From Fragilaria crotonensis (Eukaryota > Bacillariophyta > Fragilariophyceae > Fragilariales > Fragilariaceae): 30,799 nucleotides of DNA. Below the pieces are notes generated by a model. The model did not search any database. It saw nothing but the letters and a program-made list of their open reading frames with translations, and was not told the origin of the DNA. Shown piece after piece: positions 19,493-29,156 of the stretch. Location: contig JAKSYS010000716.1 of assembly GCA_022925895.1 (NCBI GenBank), positions 1 through 30,799 on the forward strand, read 5' to 3'. How positions within the stretch are numbered: the stretch's first letter is position 1; the number at the start of each line of letters is the position of its first letter. A program made the translations under genes and the position numbers.

Positions 19493-20014
19493 TTATCGTC
19501 CATAATAACTTGTGATAAATTTGCGGCGTTTGTTTTCCTGATATATGTGACCCCGAAATTGATCCAATGTAAACAATTGATATTCAGTGCGCGTGTTGTA
19601 CAATGCTTGTGGTGTCATCTGAGTATGCAGTCCATTGGAAATGTCATCTTTAAGCAAACGTTCCGCATCCGATCCTTCCCAGCGCGGAACTCCATTGCTG
19701 CTATGTGTTGCTTGCGGTCGCAACTGTCGATCGTGCATCAACGCTACAGCATCAGAGGCGCGGCGGGCATTTTGACTTCTGGCAAGGACACGCATTGATG
19801 CCAACCGACGGGTAAACAAATCCACCGGAAACGCTGCGTACTCAGGGCGGGATGCGTACACTTCGTGCGATCCCATTTCTCTTCCACTGACCGGGATCAT
19901 TCCAGATGCTAGATCTCGTTCAAGTAGCTTTTTAGCTTCACTTTTGTTCCATGGTACGGCAGTGACGTGGCGAGCGCGGGATGGAGCTGGCAGACCAAAA
20001 ATGTGCTCGTCCAT
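19493..20014 (-). CDS. Small protein of two copies of one unrecognised domain
   Basis: The protein has 173 residues from ATG 20014 ('MDEHIFGLPAPSRARH'). It contains two copies of about 55 residues. The first runs 'VPWNKSEAKKLLERDLASGM' to 'YASRPEYAAFPVDLFTRRL'; the second 'VPRWEGSDAERLLKDDISNG' to 'YNTRTEYQLFTLDQFRGHI'. Shared positions are W, S-[ED]-A-x-x-LL-x-x-D-[IL]-x-[SN]-G, Y-x-[ST]-R-x-EY and F-x-x-D-x-F. The helical, basic character suggests DNA or protein binding, but I do not recognise the family. It is convergent with the transposase at 25 bp and lies 204 bp below the next minus-strand gene. By analogy with Harbinger elements, which encode a second DNA-binding protein, it may assist transposition (inference). 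Confidence 0.65.
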   Translation of the reverse strand: MDEHIFGLPAPSRARHVTAVPWNKSEAKKLLERDLASGMIPVSGREMGSHEVYASRPEYAAFPVDLFTRRLASMRVLARSQNARRASDAVALMHDRQLRPQATHSSNGVPRWEGSDAERLLKDDISNGLHTQMTPQALYNTRTEYQLFTLDQFRGHIYQENKRRKFITSYYGR

Positions 20015-20218
20015 AGTGACAAGGCTCAAATATTTGTGTCAATAGAATGTAGCACCATGTCGGTTGTTCACATGTAATCTCGGGAATAGAAAAATTTGGA
20101 CACGTTACACATTGAAACCCGCACGTTTACGATTTAAATGTGTTTAAGCAATGGTAAACAACACATGTTATATCATTATTCAGCAGTCCAACGCTCCTGA
20201 AAAGGCATTTTCTGGTGT

Positions 20219-20776
20219 CTATGGATTTGCCGTCTGAATGCCCATATCCAACAACATTTGCAAATAATCCACACGATTTAACAATTTGAGGTGATGAACT
20301 TTGTTTTGAATCACTCTGCGTTCGGTGGTCCCGGGTCTTCCGTACACGTCCGGTTTGCGATTGCAAATAGTTTTCAAGCCCACTACACCATGCAATCCAC
20401 CGTTGGATTCAATGTCTTGCAACAATGTTTTCAATTGTTGTGGCTTAATCCCAACAACTCTCGGTTTTGATGAGTCTTGCAAGTGTAAAAGACCTCGCTG
20501 TCGCTGATGCGGGAATGCGTTAATGCCTAACGATACGAGCAGCTCCAAATAGGCAACACGACTTAACTTTTTCAACCGCTGAGTTTTGTTCTGCACTGCA
20601 CGACGCATCGCTGTTCCAGGCAAGCCATAAACATCTGGTTTGGCGTCGCACAGGGTTTTCAATTTAAACGTCTCGTGCCATCCACCCTGATCTTCAATGT
20701 CCTGCAGTAACTGCTTCAGCGCTTCTATAGGAAAGCCACGGCAGTCCGCCTCAGGTGCAGAAATTACTGACGACAT
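20219..20776 (-). CDS. Protein with two KPDxYG domains
   Basis: This protein of 185 residues starts at ATG 20776. Residues about 17-84 and 110-180 are two copies of one domain with the pattern L-[KQ]-x-LLQDIE-x-x-GG, L-K-T-[LI]-C-x-x-KPDVYG-x-PGT, RR-x-[IV]-QNK, L-K-x-L-x-R-V-x-YL-x-[LM]-L. A third copy opens the divergent gene at 21171. The alternating helices and conserved 'RRxVQNK' suggest a compact helical nucleic-acid-binding domain; this is inference, and I do not recognise the family. It shares a 394-bp bidirectional promoter region with that gene. Confidence 0.7.
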   Translation of the reverse strand: MSSVISAPEADCRGFPIEALKQLLQDIEDQGGWHETFKLKTLCDAKPDVYGLPGTAMRRAVQNKTQRLKKLSRVAYLELLVSLGINAFPHQRQRGLLHLQDSSKPRVVGIKPQQLKTLLQDIESNGGLHGVVGLKTICNRKPDVYGRPGTTERRVIQNKVHHLKLLNRVDYLQMLLDMGIQTANP

Positions 20777-21170
20777 TACGTTAGAACCAACAAATTGTGA
20801 ACTTGTTCAGCGGTAGAAATACGTTTTGTCTTTGTAGTGTGTATGTGTTTGTTGTGTATGCAATATTGGCAGTTACTGAAGTTTCAATCGTGGATCATTG
20901 CCAGACACTTAGTTACCTGCAACTTGAATAAGAAATTATTCCAACGATTGGTTTTAATGTGGAACTTGTTGCTTACCTATTGGCTTGCTGTACTGCAAAA
21001 CCGCAAGAACATAGAATTAGTATGTTGTTGTCACATCATGTGCGGACGTTGTGTTATTACATTTCCATTCACTTGAATCATTTTAAATTGCACGAATTCT
21101 TTGTGGTTTTGGGTGCACTCCTTCACATACGATAAAACATTTACACAGTTTGTTGCTCACAAACCTGCAC
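20777..21170. promoter_or_regulatory. Bidirectional promoter region of the two KPDxYG-domain genes
   Basis: These 394 bp lie between two divergent start codons (20776 minus, 21171 plus) of genes that share a domain, so co-regulation is plausible. No conserved core element or other gene is visible; the 79-codon ORF inside is Cys/Leu-rich and looks like chance. Confidence 0.4.
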
Positions 21171-24100
21171 ATGTCCGGATCATCTCGTCGTTTCTCACAA
21201 CGCAATTTGCAACGCCCAGCTTCGCAACCAGGAACCCCTGTCCGCCGAGTCCAAGGTAATTTTCCATTATTGTTGTCATCGCCATCAACACTGGGTTGTT
21301 GTTAACCGTTACCCCAAGCCACGCCTAGGAAGACGATCCCGGCCCTGCTGTTGCGTTTGACGTTAGAAGTTCCAATCCAACCAACAACTTTCTTATTGGT
21401 TTACGTGAGATTGTCCTTAAAGCTTTGTTAAGCGATATTGAAGCTTCGGGTGGGTTTTCAGCACCTACGTTTAGTTTAAAACAAATTTGCAATTCCAAAC
21501 CAGACATCTACGGCCCACCAGGGTCCGAGCAGCGCCGCCAAGTCCAAAACAAGGTTCAAAAACTTCGCAAATTAGCCCCATTTGAATATCTGTCCGTGCT
21601 TAATTACTATCGTGTTTCATCTGGTGCCTTAACTCGGTCTTTCCGTCCTCTTGATTCTGCAGCTTCAATCAGTGAAGAGTCACTGTCAGAACCTGTCACC
21701 CCAGTTCGTTTGCAACGCCGTGCTGTTGCAAGCCCGTCCCCTTGTTTGGAACGACACCAAATTGTTCCGTTTGATAGTCCACCTCACCACCTTCCGCACC
21801 GTTCTCCGTCACGTCAGCTTCTCTCTGCATCACGACGCCTTGCAATGAACACTCAGCTTTTTTATGATGATTTTAATCTGGATGAAGTTGGTGAGTAAAG
21901 CCACGACAGCATAATGATTCTGTTTGGGAGTTTTGCTGTGACTTATCTACTCTTCGTTCTTGTTCTTGATTTCACAGATGTTATTGCTGTCAACTTAGAT
22001 CATCCAGAGCGCAATCGTGAGGTCATGGTATTTACCGTTAATGATGTTCAGAATCAAGGCAACATGTATAACTGTTTCACAATTATGCTGCGTATTGATC
22101 CTCGCGATGCGGCAGTCACAGATCGTTGCACCGCTTATGTTGTGTCAGAGACGGAATTGTTGATTTCTTATCCTGCATTGGAATATTTCTTCTTTACGGA
22201 TAGCGCTCAACGCAATGAACGCCTTAAAATTGGCACGGACTATGATTCTCAAGTGCAGTTGGCACAAGACATTTGCATTAATGATGTGCGTCGCGCGCCG
22301 CAACGTGTTGTGAAGCGATTGCTACTTCGTTTCCCTCAAGACATAACACTGGCAAATGTGTTCAATCAGTATTCCTACGTAATCCGGTCCAAGATGCCAA
22401 TGGATTATGCATCAACTAGTTTGTTTGGTGATCCGCCAGTTAAAGTGTTGACAACGCACATGCAGTGGATGATTGCTGATTTAAATACGCATCGCAAGGC
22501 CATAATTGAGGCTGCCGAAGCCACTCCTTTGGACGTGTTATCGAACAACTTTGCACGTATGTTCCAGCATGGTGCTTAACACATTGTTGACTGTTTATGT
22601 GTGATCATAATGAATACTAACCACTGCGTTATATGGCATTTGCGTTGTAGGTATATTTCAAGTGACGTCGGCAACTTCGCCTTTTGCAACCCCAGTAGAG
22701 TCCAAGGCTGTTTCAAGCGCCACCGGACACTTTCTACCGCCACCTTCCTTCGCGGCATCTGCGCATCAACGTGAACAACCTTTGGTGTCGGCATTTGCTC
22801 CATGTAATTCCCGCGCTACCTCATATGCGTCGGCAACAGCTCCTGTGCCTCGTCCGCCGGTGATCTTGCAGCAAGCTTTTCCAGCACGTTCGGCGATAGC
22901 TCTTGCAAATCCGGCCGCCGTGCACAACAATCCATTTGCTGCACCGCAACGGCAACCTGGTGCGCTTCCGGCAACCGCATCGCCCGCATTGATGGCTGAA
23001 CCAAAGCCAGCAGCAGTACTCTTTCCCTTGGGTGCAACACTGCATTGCACACAGCCACCCACAACAACCAATCGATACTTCATGCCACATACTACGATGC
23101 AATCAACCAAAGCCGCCATTGCCTGTTTTTCACCAATTGCAACTTCTTCACGTTTGGCAAATGCTGTTGCATCAGCTGCAACAATTGCGGATAACACAGT
23201 GGCTCTGCACAGAGCTGCATTGCAACCGCAGGCCATTGAAAACCTAGCACTGTCCGCTACCACGTCTTCTTTGGTTGTCCCAGCAGCGGCAGTTGCGGCC
23301 TCGTTGATTGGCTGCGTGCCACCAGCAATTGCAACAAACACCTGGATGATACCGGTACCCACGGATACTGCCAATCAGTCATTGATCTCTACCACCAACC
23401 GCACCAATGCAGATGTAAATGCCGATATCAAGATGGACATTGCAATGCGTGGTGCTATTCACATCGGACTTCCACCTCACCATTTGATGACACAACCACC
23501 GATTGTACCAGCAAACTCTGGGACAACGATCACCGCACTACCGTTGGGGGCTGGCTTTTGTTTGCACACTACAACCACATTACCAATATTACCAACCATA
23601 CCACCCACATCAAAGGTTGTTATTAACGTGCCAATCTCGCAAATGCGTGCTGCTGTTTCACCGCTAATGGCAATGACAGACACGGCAGTATTGAATGTCA
23701 AGCCTTTGCCTCAGTCAACAACGGTGGCGTCCATTGCATCTGCGCCTGATGTTGACAACGCTGTGTCCAACACGTTATTGTCATCAATGCATTTTTGTGG
23801 TCCATTCCAGAGCCCAGCGCCTGGTGCTACATTATCTGATGCAACTCTAAACAAAACAGACATAGGATTTGCGATAGGTGTTGCAACAGCGACACGGCCT
23901 CCCAAAGGAAGACTGATGGATATTGGCAAGCAACGTGCAAAGCGCCCTCCGGCAACACCTACACCAATGCGAAAAGAGCTTGGCCGCCCTCGCAAACGCA
24001 CCTGCGTTGCCAACGGCGTTACGCCACTAATGCTAACGGAGACTCCGCATCTGCATACGCAACGCCGATCATCACCGCGCTTGCGTGGCATGGTGCCTAG

Positions 24101-24215
24101 TCCACAAAACACTCCAGAGATATTGCATATGGACCGTGACGGAAACATAAACATGACTACATCTGCAGTTGCACCGGTGTCCGTGAATGATGCAGAAATG
24201 ATAGATATTTTGTAA
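21171..24215 (+). CDS. Four-exon protein: KPDxYG domain, conserved middle, Ala/Thr-rich tail with AT-hook
   Basis: The model is exon 1 21171-21255 (MSGSSRRFSQRN...), exon 2 21333-21890, exon 3 21978-22556 and exon 4 22651-24215. Introns are 77, 87 and 94 bp, all phase 1 and all in agreement with the frames. Splice sites are GTAATT...GGAAG, GTGAGT...TTCACAG and GTATGT...GTTGTAG; for the third, a donor at 22572 also keeps frame. Exon 2 carries the third KPDxYG domain ('LLSDIEASGGF', 'ICNSKPDIYGPPGSEQRRQV'). Exon 3 encodes a compact domain I do not recognise ('DVIAVNLDHPERNREVMVF', 'YNCFTIMLRIDP'). Exon 4 is a low-complexity Ala/Thr/Pro tail ending with basic motifs, including 'ELGRPRKRT', an AT-hook. 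Total is about 928 residues. It likely binds DNA; it converges on the protease gene at 48 bp. Confidence 0.7.
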
Positions 24216-24263
24216 CCATGAACATTAAAGCAAGAAGCAGTGAAAGCCCGCGATAAAGGGATA

Positions 24264-25823
24264 CTATATTAGTGAAGTGCAACATCGCCATGGATCAGTT
24301 GGCATAGATTGCTTGCTTTTAAGGAGATTTTGTTTTTTGCCATGTTCGTAAAACAAATATCCAGCCATCACACCATGGTAATTGGCTTGCCGTGTTTGCG
24401 TAGAGCACAAATAATTCAAGTTTGCTTGACACAATGGTAATGCTGTTTTTTCGTTGCTGTCAAAGATCACATTGTCATGCACTGTAATAGCGTGACTTGA
24501 TGTGCCATCGGAGGCTTTGAGAATTACAACTGCCAATACCCCAGTCAAATTTGCGCGTAACAGATCAAACGTTGCTGCGTGTTTGATTTTGTGTGGCAGC
24601 AGCCAACCTGGCGTACTGGAAATTAACTTTGCCAGCTGTGCTAACACTGATGGATCATCCATAGTGCACGGTGCCGCTGCCTTGACCAGCATTGCCATTC
24701 CCTCCAAACCCACTGCCCACAATGCCGAGGCAAATCCAGAGAAAACACAAGTGGCCAAATGTCCTTGTGGGTAACGTATAGCGAGCTGCTTGCACCATTC
24801 TGTATGTACCGGAGCCTCTTCCAAACTTTCGCATTTTGCTTGACCTGGTGGGATGTGGATGAATCCACGTCCAGCTGATTGTCGCAAAATCGCAACATAT
24901 TTTGCACCAAACATTGATTGGACCTCTGTCGGAGTCATTGATCCTTGCGTTTGATCTGAATATTTTACCAAAACACATTCAGGTACGTCCGACTGTGTGA
25001 CAGGTTGCCATTTGCAATGTGTAATGACACGCACATCCAAAGATAAAGTCACAAGCTTTGGCACAGGAACAAAGTTGCTTCTTGACATTAACGACACTCG
25101 TCGCACATACTTAACAACACGCAAAGGAAAATGACGTTGCACAAAGCGTGCAGATAATTCCACCTCCTGTTGGTTAATCAGCGTGCGGCCATTATCATCC
25201 GACTTCCATTCTGCTCGTCCAATGAATAGTTTTTTAACCTTGTCGTAACGAAGATCAGGAATAACACTTGGCGTAGTTCGTAAATACTCCTTTTGCAATG
25301 CACGGTATGCCTTGACATACTCAAGTCGTTCTGCGGCCACTTGGTTTCGGTTTTGCTTATGTTGGGCACGACGTTCCTCCGTCCATGTCTGCCACAGGCG
25401 GCGCGCAGTGGCATTGGCACGATTTTGCTTAGCTACCATAGTCCGCATTTCCGCCCATGACTTATAATTGAGCCGTTGCATGGCGTGAGCAATAACATGA
25501 TTCATTTCATCTTTGCAATGTGGAATTTTCCATGGCAATTGGTGATTGAGAACATGCGATCGAAGCACATGCGGGATTTCCAGACCTGCTGTTACAGCTT
25601 TCGGAGGCGCCCGCGGCTGGGGTGGGTGCTCCAGTTTGACACTCTCAAGACAAAGCAAACAGTACAGCTTCTTGCTGCGCCTTTGCATGCATATGTAATG
25701 CCCAAGCATCTCACAGCGACTACATGACTGGTCGCATCCACGTGCTACATCGTCCGGATCAAGCTTTGTTGAACCACCAGGCCGTCGACATTTGTTGGCT
25801 GCGCAACAGTCATGATTTGTCAT
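24264..25823 (-). CDS. Zinc-finger protein with papain-like cysteine-protease domain
   Basis: The protein has 519 residues from ATG 25823, which overlaps the stop of the upstream ORF as ATGA. Near the N-terminus (about 30-58) Cys and His residues ('CDQSCSRCEMLGHYIC', 'YCLLC') suggest a zinc-binding module. A basic, coiled-coil-like middle follows. The C-terminal part has a papain-like layout: 'YPQGHLATCVFSGFASALWA' with Cys359 and a Gln six residues before it, as in papain-type oxyanion holes, then 'SSHAITVHDNVIFDSN' with His444 and Asp455. The Cys-His-Asp order and spacing are seen directly; protease activity, deubiquitinase/SUMO-protease kinship and substrate are inference. It might process the upstream product or a host chromatin protein. 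The upstream frame may be joined to it by frameshifting or by a missed base, making one large protein. Confidence 0.65.
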   Translation of the reverse strand: MTNHDCCAANKCRRPGGSTKLDPDDVARGCDQSCSRCEMLGHYICMQRRSKKLYCLLCLESVKLEHPPQPRAPPKAVTAGLEIPHVLRSHVLNHQLPWKIPHCKDEMNHVIAHAMQRLNYKSWAEMRTMVAKQNRANATARRLWQTWTEERRAQHKQNRNQVAAERLEYVKAYRALQKEYLRTTPSVIPDLRYDKVKKLFIGRAEWKSDDNGRTLINQQEVELSARFVQRHFPLRVVKYVRRVSLMSRSNFVPVPKLVTLSLDVRVITHCKWQPVTQSDVPECVLVKYSDQTQGSMTPTEVQSMFGAKYVAILRQSAGRGFIHIPPGQAKCESLEEAPVHTEWCKQLAIRYPQGHLATCVFSGFASALWAVGLEGMAMLVKAAAPCTMDDPSVLAQLAKLISSTPGWLLPHKIKHAATFDLLRANLTGVLAVVILKASDGTSSHAITVHDNVIFDSNEKTALPLCQANLNYLCSTQTRQANYHGVMAGYLFYEHGKKQNLLKSKQSMPTDPWRCCTSLI

Positions 25824-28800
25824 TTTGCGCAACGTTTCTTGTCGCTGAAGTTCGCGTAGCTTTGTGCATGATACTCCAGTTCTTCTGGGGTGAGTTTGAT
25901 GGACTTGCTGGCCGGCAAGCGCGTCGCACCACGTCGACGCTTGCGTTGCATGCCAATGGCTCCTGTTATTGGTGCCAATTGACCCATGTTTACCGCTGGC
26001 ACCTCCTCTGCAAAGTCCGTAGTTGCATCGTTGTTTGTGTCAACACTGCTCCCGCTATTGTTATTTGCATCATTACTGTCTTCTGAATGTTCATCGTCGT
26101 CATCACTCTTCTCGGCATCGCTGTTGTATTCAGCATTCTCTTCTTTCTTGCTGTCGTCATTGTCACTGACATTTGCATGTCCTCTGCTACCCTCACAGTC
26201 TTTGGCTTTGCTGTCATCGTCAAAACTATCATCTGCATCGCTGTTGTGTTTGTCGCTGTTCTCTGCTTCTTGGTCATACACGTCACTGCTTGCCGCATCT
26301 CGGTTGTTGTCGTCGTTACTGTCCTCTACATCGCTGTCGTCGATGATATCATCATCATTGTTTGTGCCATCGTTGTCGTTTGCTGCATTTCGGTTGTCTT
26401 CATCACTGTTCGCAGTATTGCTGTCGTCGTCGTTACTGCCTTCTGCATCGCTGTTGGCTTTGGCGCTGTTCTTTGCATCTTGATCATACGCGTCACTGTT
26501 CTCAGCATCCCTGTTGTTGTCATGCTTACCGTCCTCTGCATTGCTATCGTCGACGTTCTCATCATCATTATTGTTCTTGCCATCGTTGTTGACATCATTT
26601 TCACTCTCAACTGCATGTTGATGTTCCGCTGCATTTCTGTTGTCCTGAACACTGTTGCTGCTTTTGCTCCGCTTAGCTTTGTGTTGCTTGTTATCTTTGC
26701 TTTTTAGATCAGTTGTCCCTGACTGTTCAACCGCAATGATTGTGATTGCCGGTGGCTTTGCATCGTCATGTTCGGAAATAGTCTCTGCACTTTGGTTTCC
26801 ACTGCTTAACGACAACAACATGTTTGCAGCGTTGTCCGCATTACTTTGTTGTAACTGTGATGTCCAGTTGCCAAAACCAGACTGATCGACAATGATTGTA
26901 TTTTCTTTCATTTTGTTAACGAAGTTATTTGTTGCATGCGCAGGCGGCTTCAGATACTTGGTATAGTAAGGCTGTTGTCGAACACATTCTGTGCTGCGTC
27001 CTGAAAAAAACATCAGGCGATCACAGAGCGCAATGATTGATTGCACACATAAGGCTTCCACATCCGACGCGATCGGTAGGTATGCAGTTGTACTGCTGGT
27101 TGTTTTGCGACTTGCCGGACTGCGACGCAGTTGTAAGCCTACCTTTTTGCTTAAAAATTGTCCCATGCCAAATGTCTTTGGTATTGGAAAACGCCACAAG
27201 CCATCTTTTGGCATAACGGGTTTAACATTGCCTTTGTGTTGCCATTCAAAACGCTGCGTGCCAACCATGACACACCAATCAACAACAAACAAAAGACACA
27301 TCCATCCCGACTGAAATGCTGCGTTCACAACATCACACCGCAATGGATAATTAACCGGAAGTTGGATTTGCACGAATGAGTCATTACCATTAAACCACGA
27401 AGCTGCGTGCGAAAATCCCATTTCCAAATTTATGCGGGCTGGAAGCATACCAAGTTTGAAATGATTTCATGTCGTTGAAAGGCATATCAAGATTTGAGGA
27501 AGCCGTTGTGGTGCTTTGCAATGCTTTGGCCATGGTCATAATGAACAAAGTTGGATTGGATGGATGAATGGATGCAGCATCATATTCCGCACCCTCCGCA
27601 CATGGATCAAAATATACAAAACCACACACAGGCGCACCGTGCTGTGGTTGTGTTTTAGACTGATAATGTGATGTGTTGAGCATCATCAGACATGTCCAGT
27701 TACCATCCACTTCTTGACAAACTGCACACACCGATGGACGGGCCAAAAATGCTGCCTGCTCGCGAATGTACGCCATGACAACAGCAGCGTGGCTTAAAAA
27801 CTTATCTGTGTCCAATACTGCATGAAAGTGAGGTGCTGTGTTGTCGTCACGTTGCAAAGCAGCGGTAGTTTGTAAGTACTGTTGAAACAATGTTTGCATG
27901 CGGTGTGCATGCCGCAAAACAATTGGTGAAACAATAAACATGTGTTCCTGCCAGAGAGCATTGTGGCATTGCGCATCATGCAGCTAAGCAGTAGCATCAT
28001 AACGGCTGGCGTTAATGGACACTGTCCCCGCAATTGCAGGCGTTCACGCCACGACAATTGACATGGGTAATGCCAACAAACAGGTGCATCCTGCGATGAT
28101 GCCAAACTGTCCTTGAAGCAGTCTTGATCCCACAACAAAGCCCGTTTACACACCAATTGACTTGAGCATTAGTAATTGTATGTGATACCAAGGCACAGAA
28201 ACATGCTTGGTCAATTTGGTTTGAAGGAATGAATGCTTTGACGCACCCTGGCGGCAACAAAGCATATGAGTTGGACAGCGCTGCTCCCTGGCGGAGTTTG
28301 CAATACGCCGGCAACTCCAACCACAACCATTCGGATGGTGCATTGACGTCAGCATCGACATCGCAGCATCAGCAGCATCAGCATCAGCAGCGTTGTCGTT
28401 AGTGTCATTCATGACATGTGGCTTCATCCATGGGGTGCTATTGACAATTTCTGCGACGGACCGGGGCATGCCTCTGTTGGCAGTGGTAACTGTGCTTAGT
28501 TTGAATCCGCGATTTTCAAAGCGGCGGGCTTCTGTGTGGCCTTCTGTATGCACCCGGACCATCATTGCACAAGTGACAACCTTTTGCAGGGGAGGAATGC
28601 AACATTTGCCGGCAAGGAGTAATAGCAATATGCCTAAACCACCAGCGCGGAACTCCTCGTCAACACCAACATACATGATCACAACGGTAGGATGGTGCAG
28701 AACAAACGATATGGCTGCCACAGCTTTGCGTGTTGTTGCTGTGTCATCTGGATATGCCACAACTAACGTGTGACACGTTGAAAGCAGTTTGGAACATACC

Positions 28801-29156
28801 AAGCTGTCGTCAGCACATTCGGCGGCAATGGAATGATACAATGCATGCACAGAAGAGATCAGTGAGGTTTCGATTGCATTGCTTGCTGGCACGTGCAGCA
28901 CATGGTGCAATGGTGGAAATCTTTGCTTGGCAATGTGATAGACATCGCAACTGTGCAGCCAAGCCGGCAATGCATCGCTACAAGGATGCCAGATGCGCCA
29001 CAGTTTATATGGCAATTTGGCTAAACCATCAGTGCAGTCGAAGAAGTTTGTCACTGTCTGGCGCAGTTCATCAGTAGTTGACATGTCTTCCAAGGGGTGG
29101 CTCTCAATAGACGCCGTCATGTCTTCCAAGGGTAGGCACTCAATAAACGACTTCAT
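25820..29156 (-). pseudogene. Large element gene: GNAT-like domain, conserved middle, Asp/Asn-rich repeat, NLS; at least four frame shifts
   Basis: Reading starts at ATG 29156 ('MKSFIECLPLEDM', preceding a duplicated LPLEDM/HPLEDM motif). A GNAT N-acetyltransferase core follows: 'VVIMYVGVDEEFRAGGLGIL' (acetyl-CoA loop R-x-x-G-x-G) and 'ARRFENRGFK'. Protein-like sequence then continues through five frames: 'EWLWLELPAYCKLRQGAALS' to 'VNWCVNG'; 'LLWDQDCFKDSLA' to 'MMRNATMLSGRNT'; 'MFIVSPIVLRHAHRM' to 'FGNGIF'; then 'SHAASWFNGNDSF' to the TGA at 25822-25820. Shifts lie near 28350, 28145, 27945 and 27385-27430. The last segment has 'YPLRCDVV', 'FGMGQFLSKK', an acidic repeat and a basic NLS-like 'QRKRRRGATR'. 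Many shifts suggest a decayed copy, yet the long open frames between them suggest recent decay or sequence errors. Introns cannot explain them because adjacent frames meet within a few bases. Confidence 0.6.
26009..26653 (-). repeat. Asp/Asn/Ser-rich coding repeat with ~210-nt internal duplication
   Basis: The encoded stretch of about 215 residues is almost only Asp, Asn, Ser, Ala and Glu. A unit of about 70 residues occurs twice: 'RDAENSDAYDQDAKNS' and, 70 residues later, 'RDAASSDVYDQEAENS'. Each is preceded by an 'NDG.NN.DD' block. The acidic tract lies just before the NLS-like motif of the large element gene. Its antisense strand is open and hydrophobic only because GAY/AAY codons read as ATC/ATT in reverse. 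Confidence 0.75.

Noticed and set aside
20014-20219. Fusion of the two small minus-strand element genes through an intron
   Set aside because: No GT donor lies near the end of the KPDxYG gene that would join in frame to the next gene, and each has its own ATG and stop.
22766-23374. 202-codon minus-strand ORF opposite the Ala/Thr-rich exon 4
   Set aside because: It is an antisense shadow of low-complexity coding sequence with no motif of its own.
25986-26707. Long plus-strand hydrophobic and Ser/Leu-rich ORFs (165 and 206 codons)
   Set aside because: They are antisense to the Asp/Asn-rich repeat; GAY/AAY codons reversed give Ile/Val/Leu/Ser runs, so both openness and hydrophobicity are artefacts.
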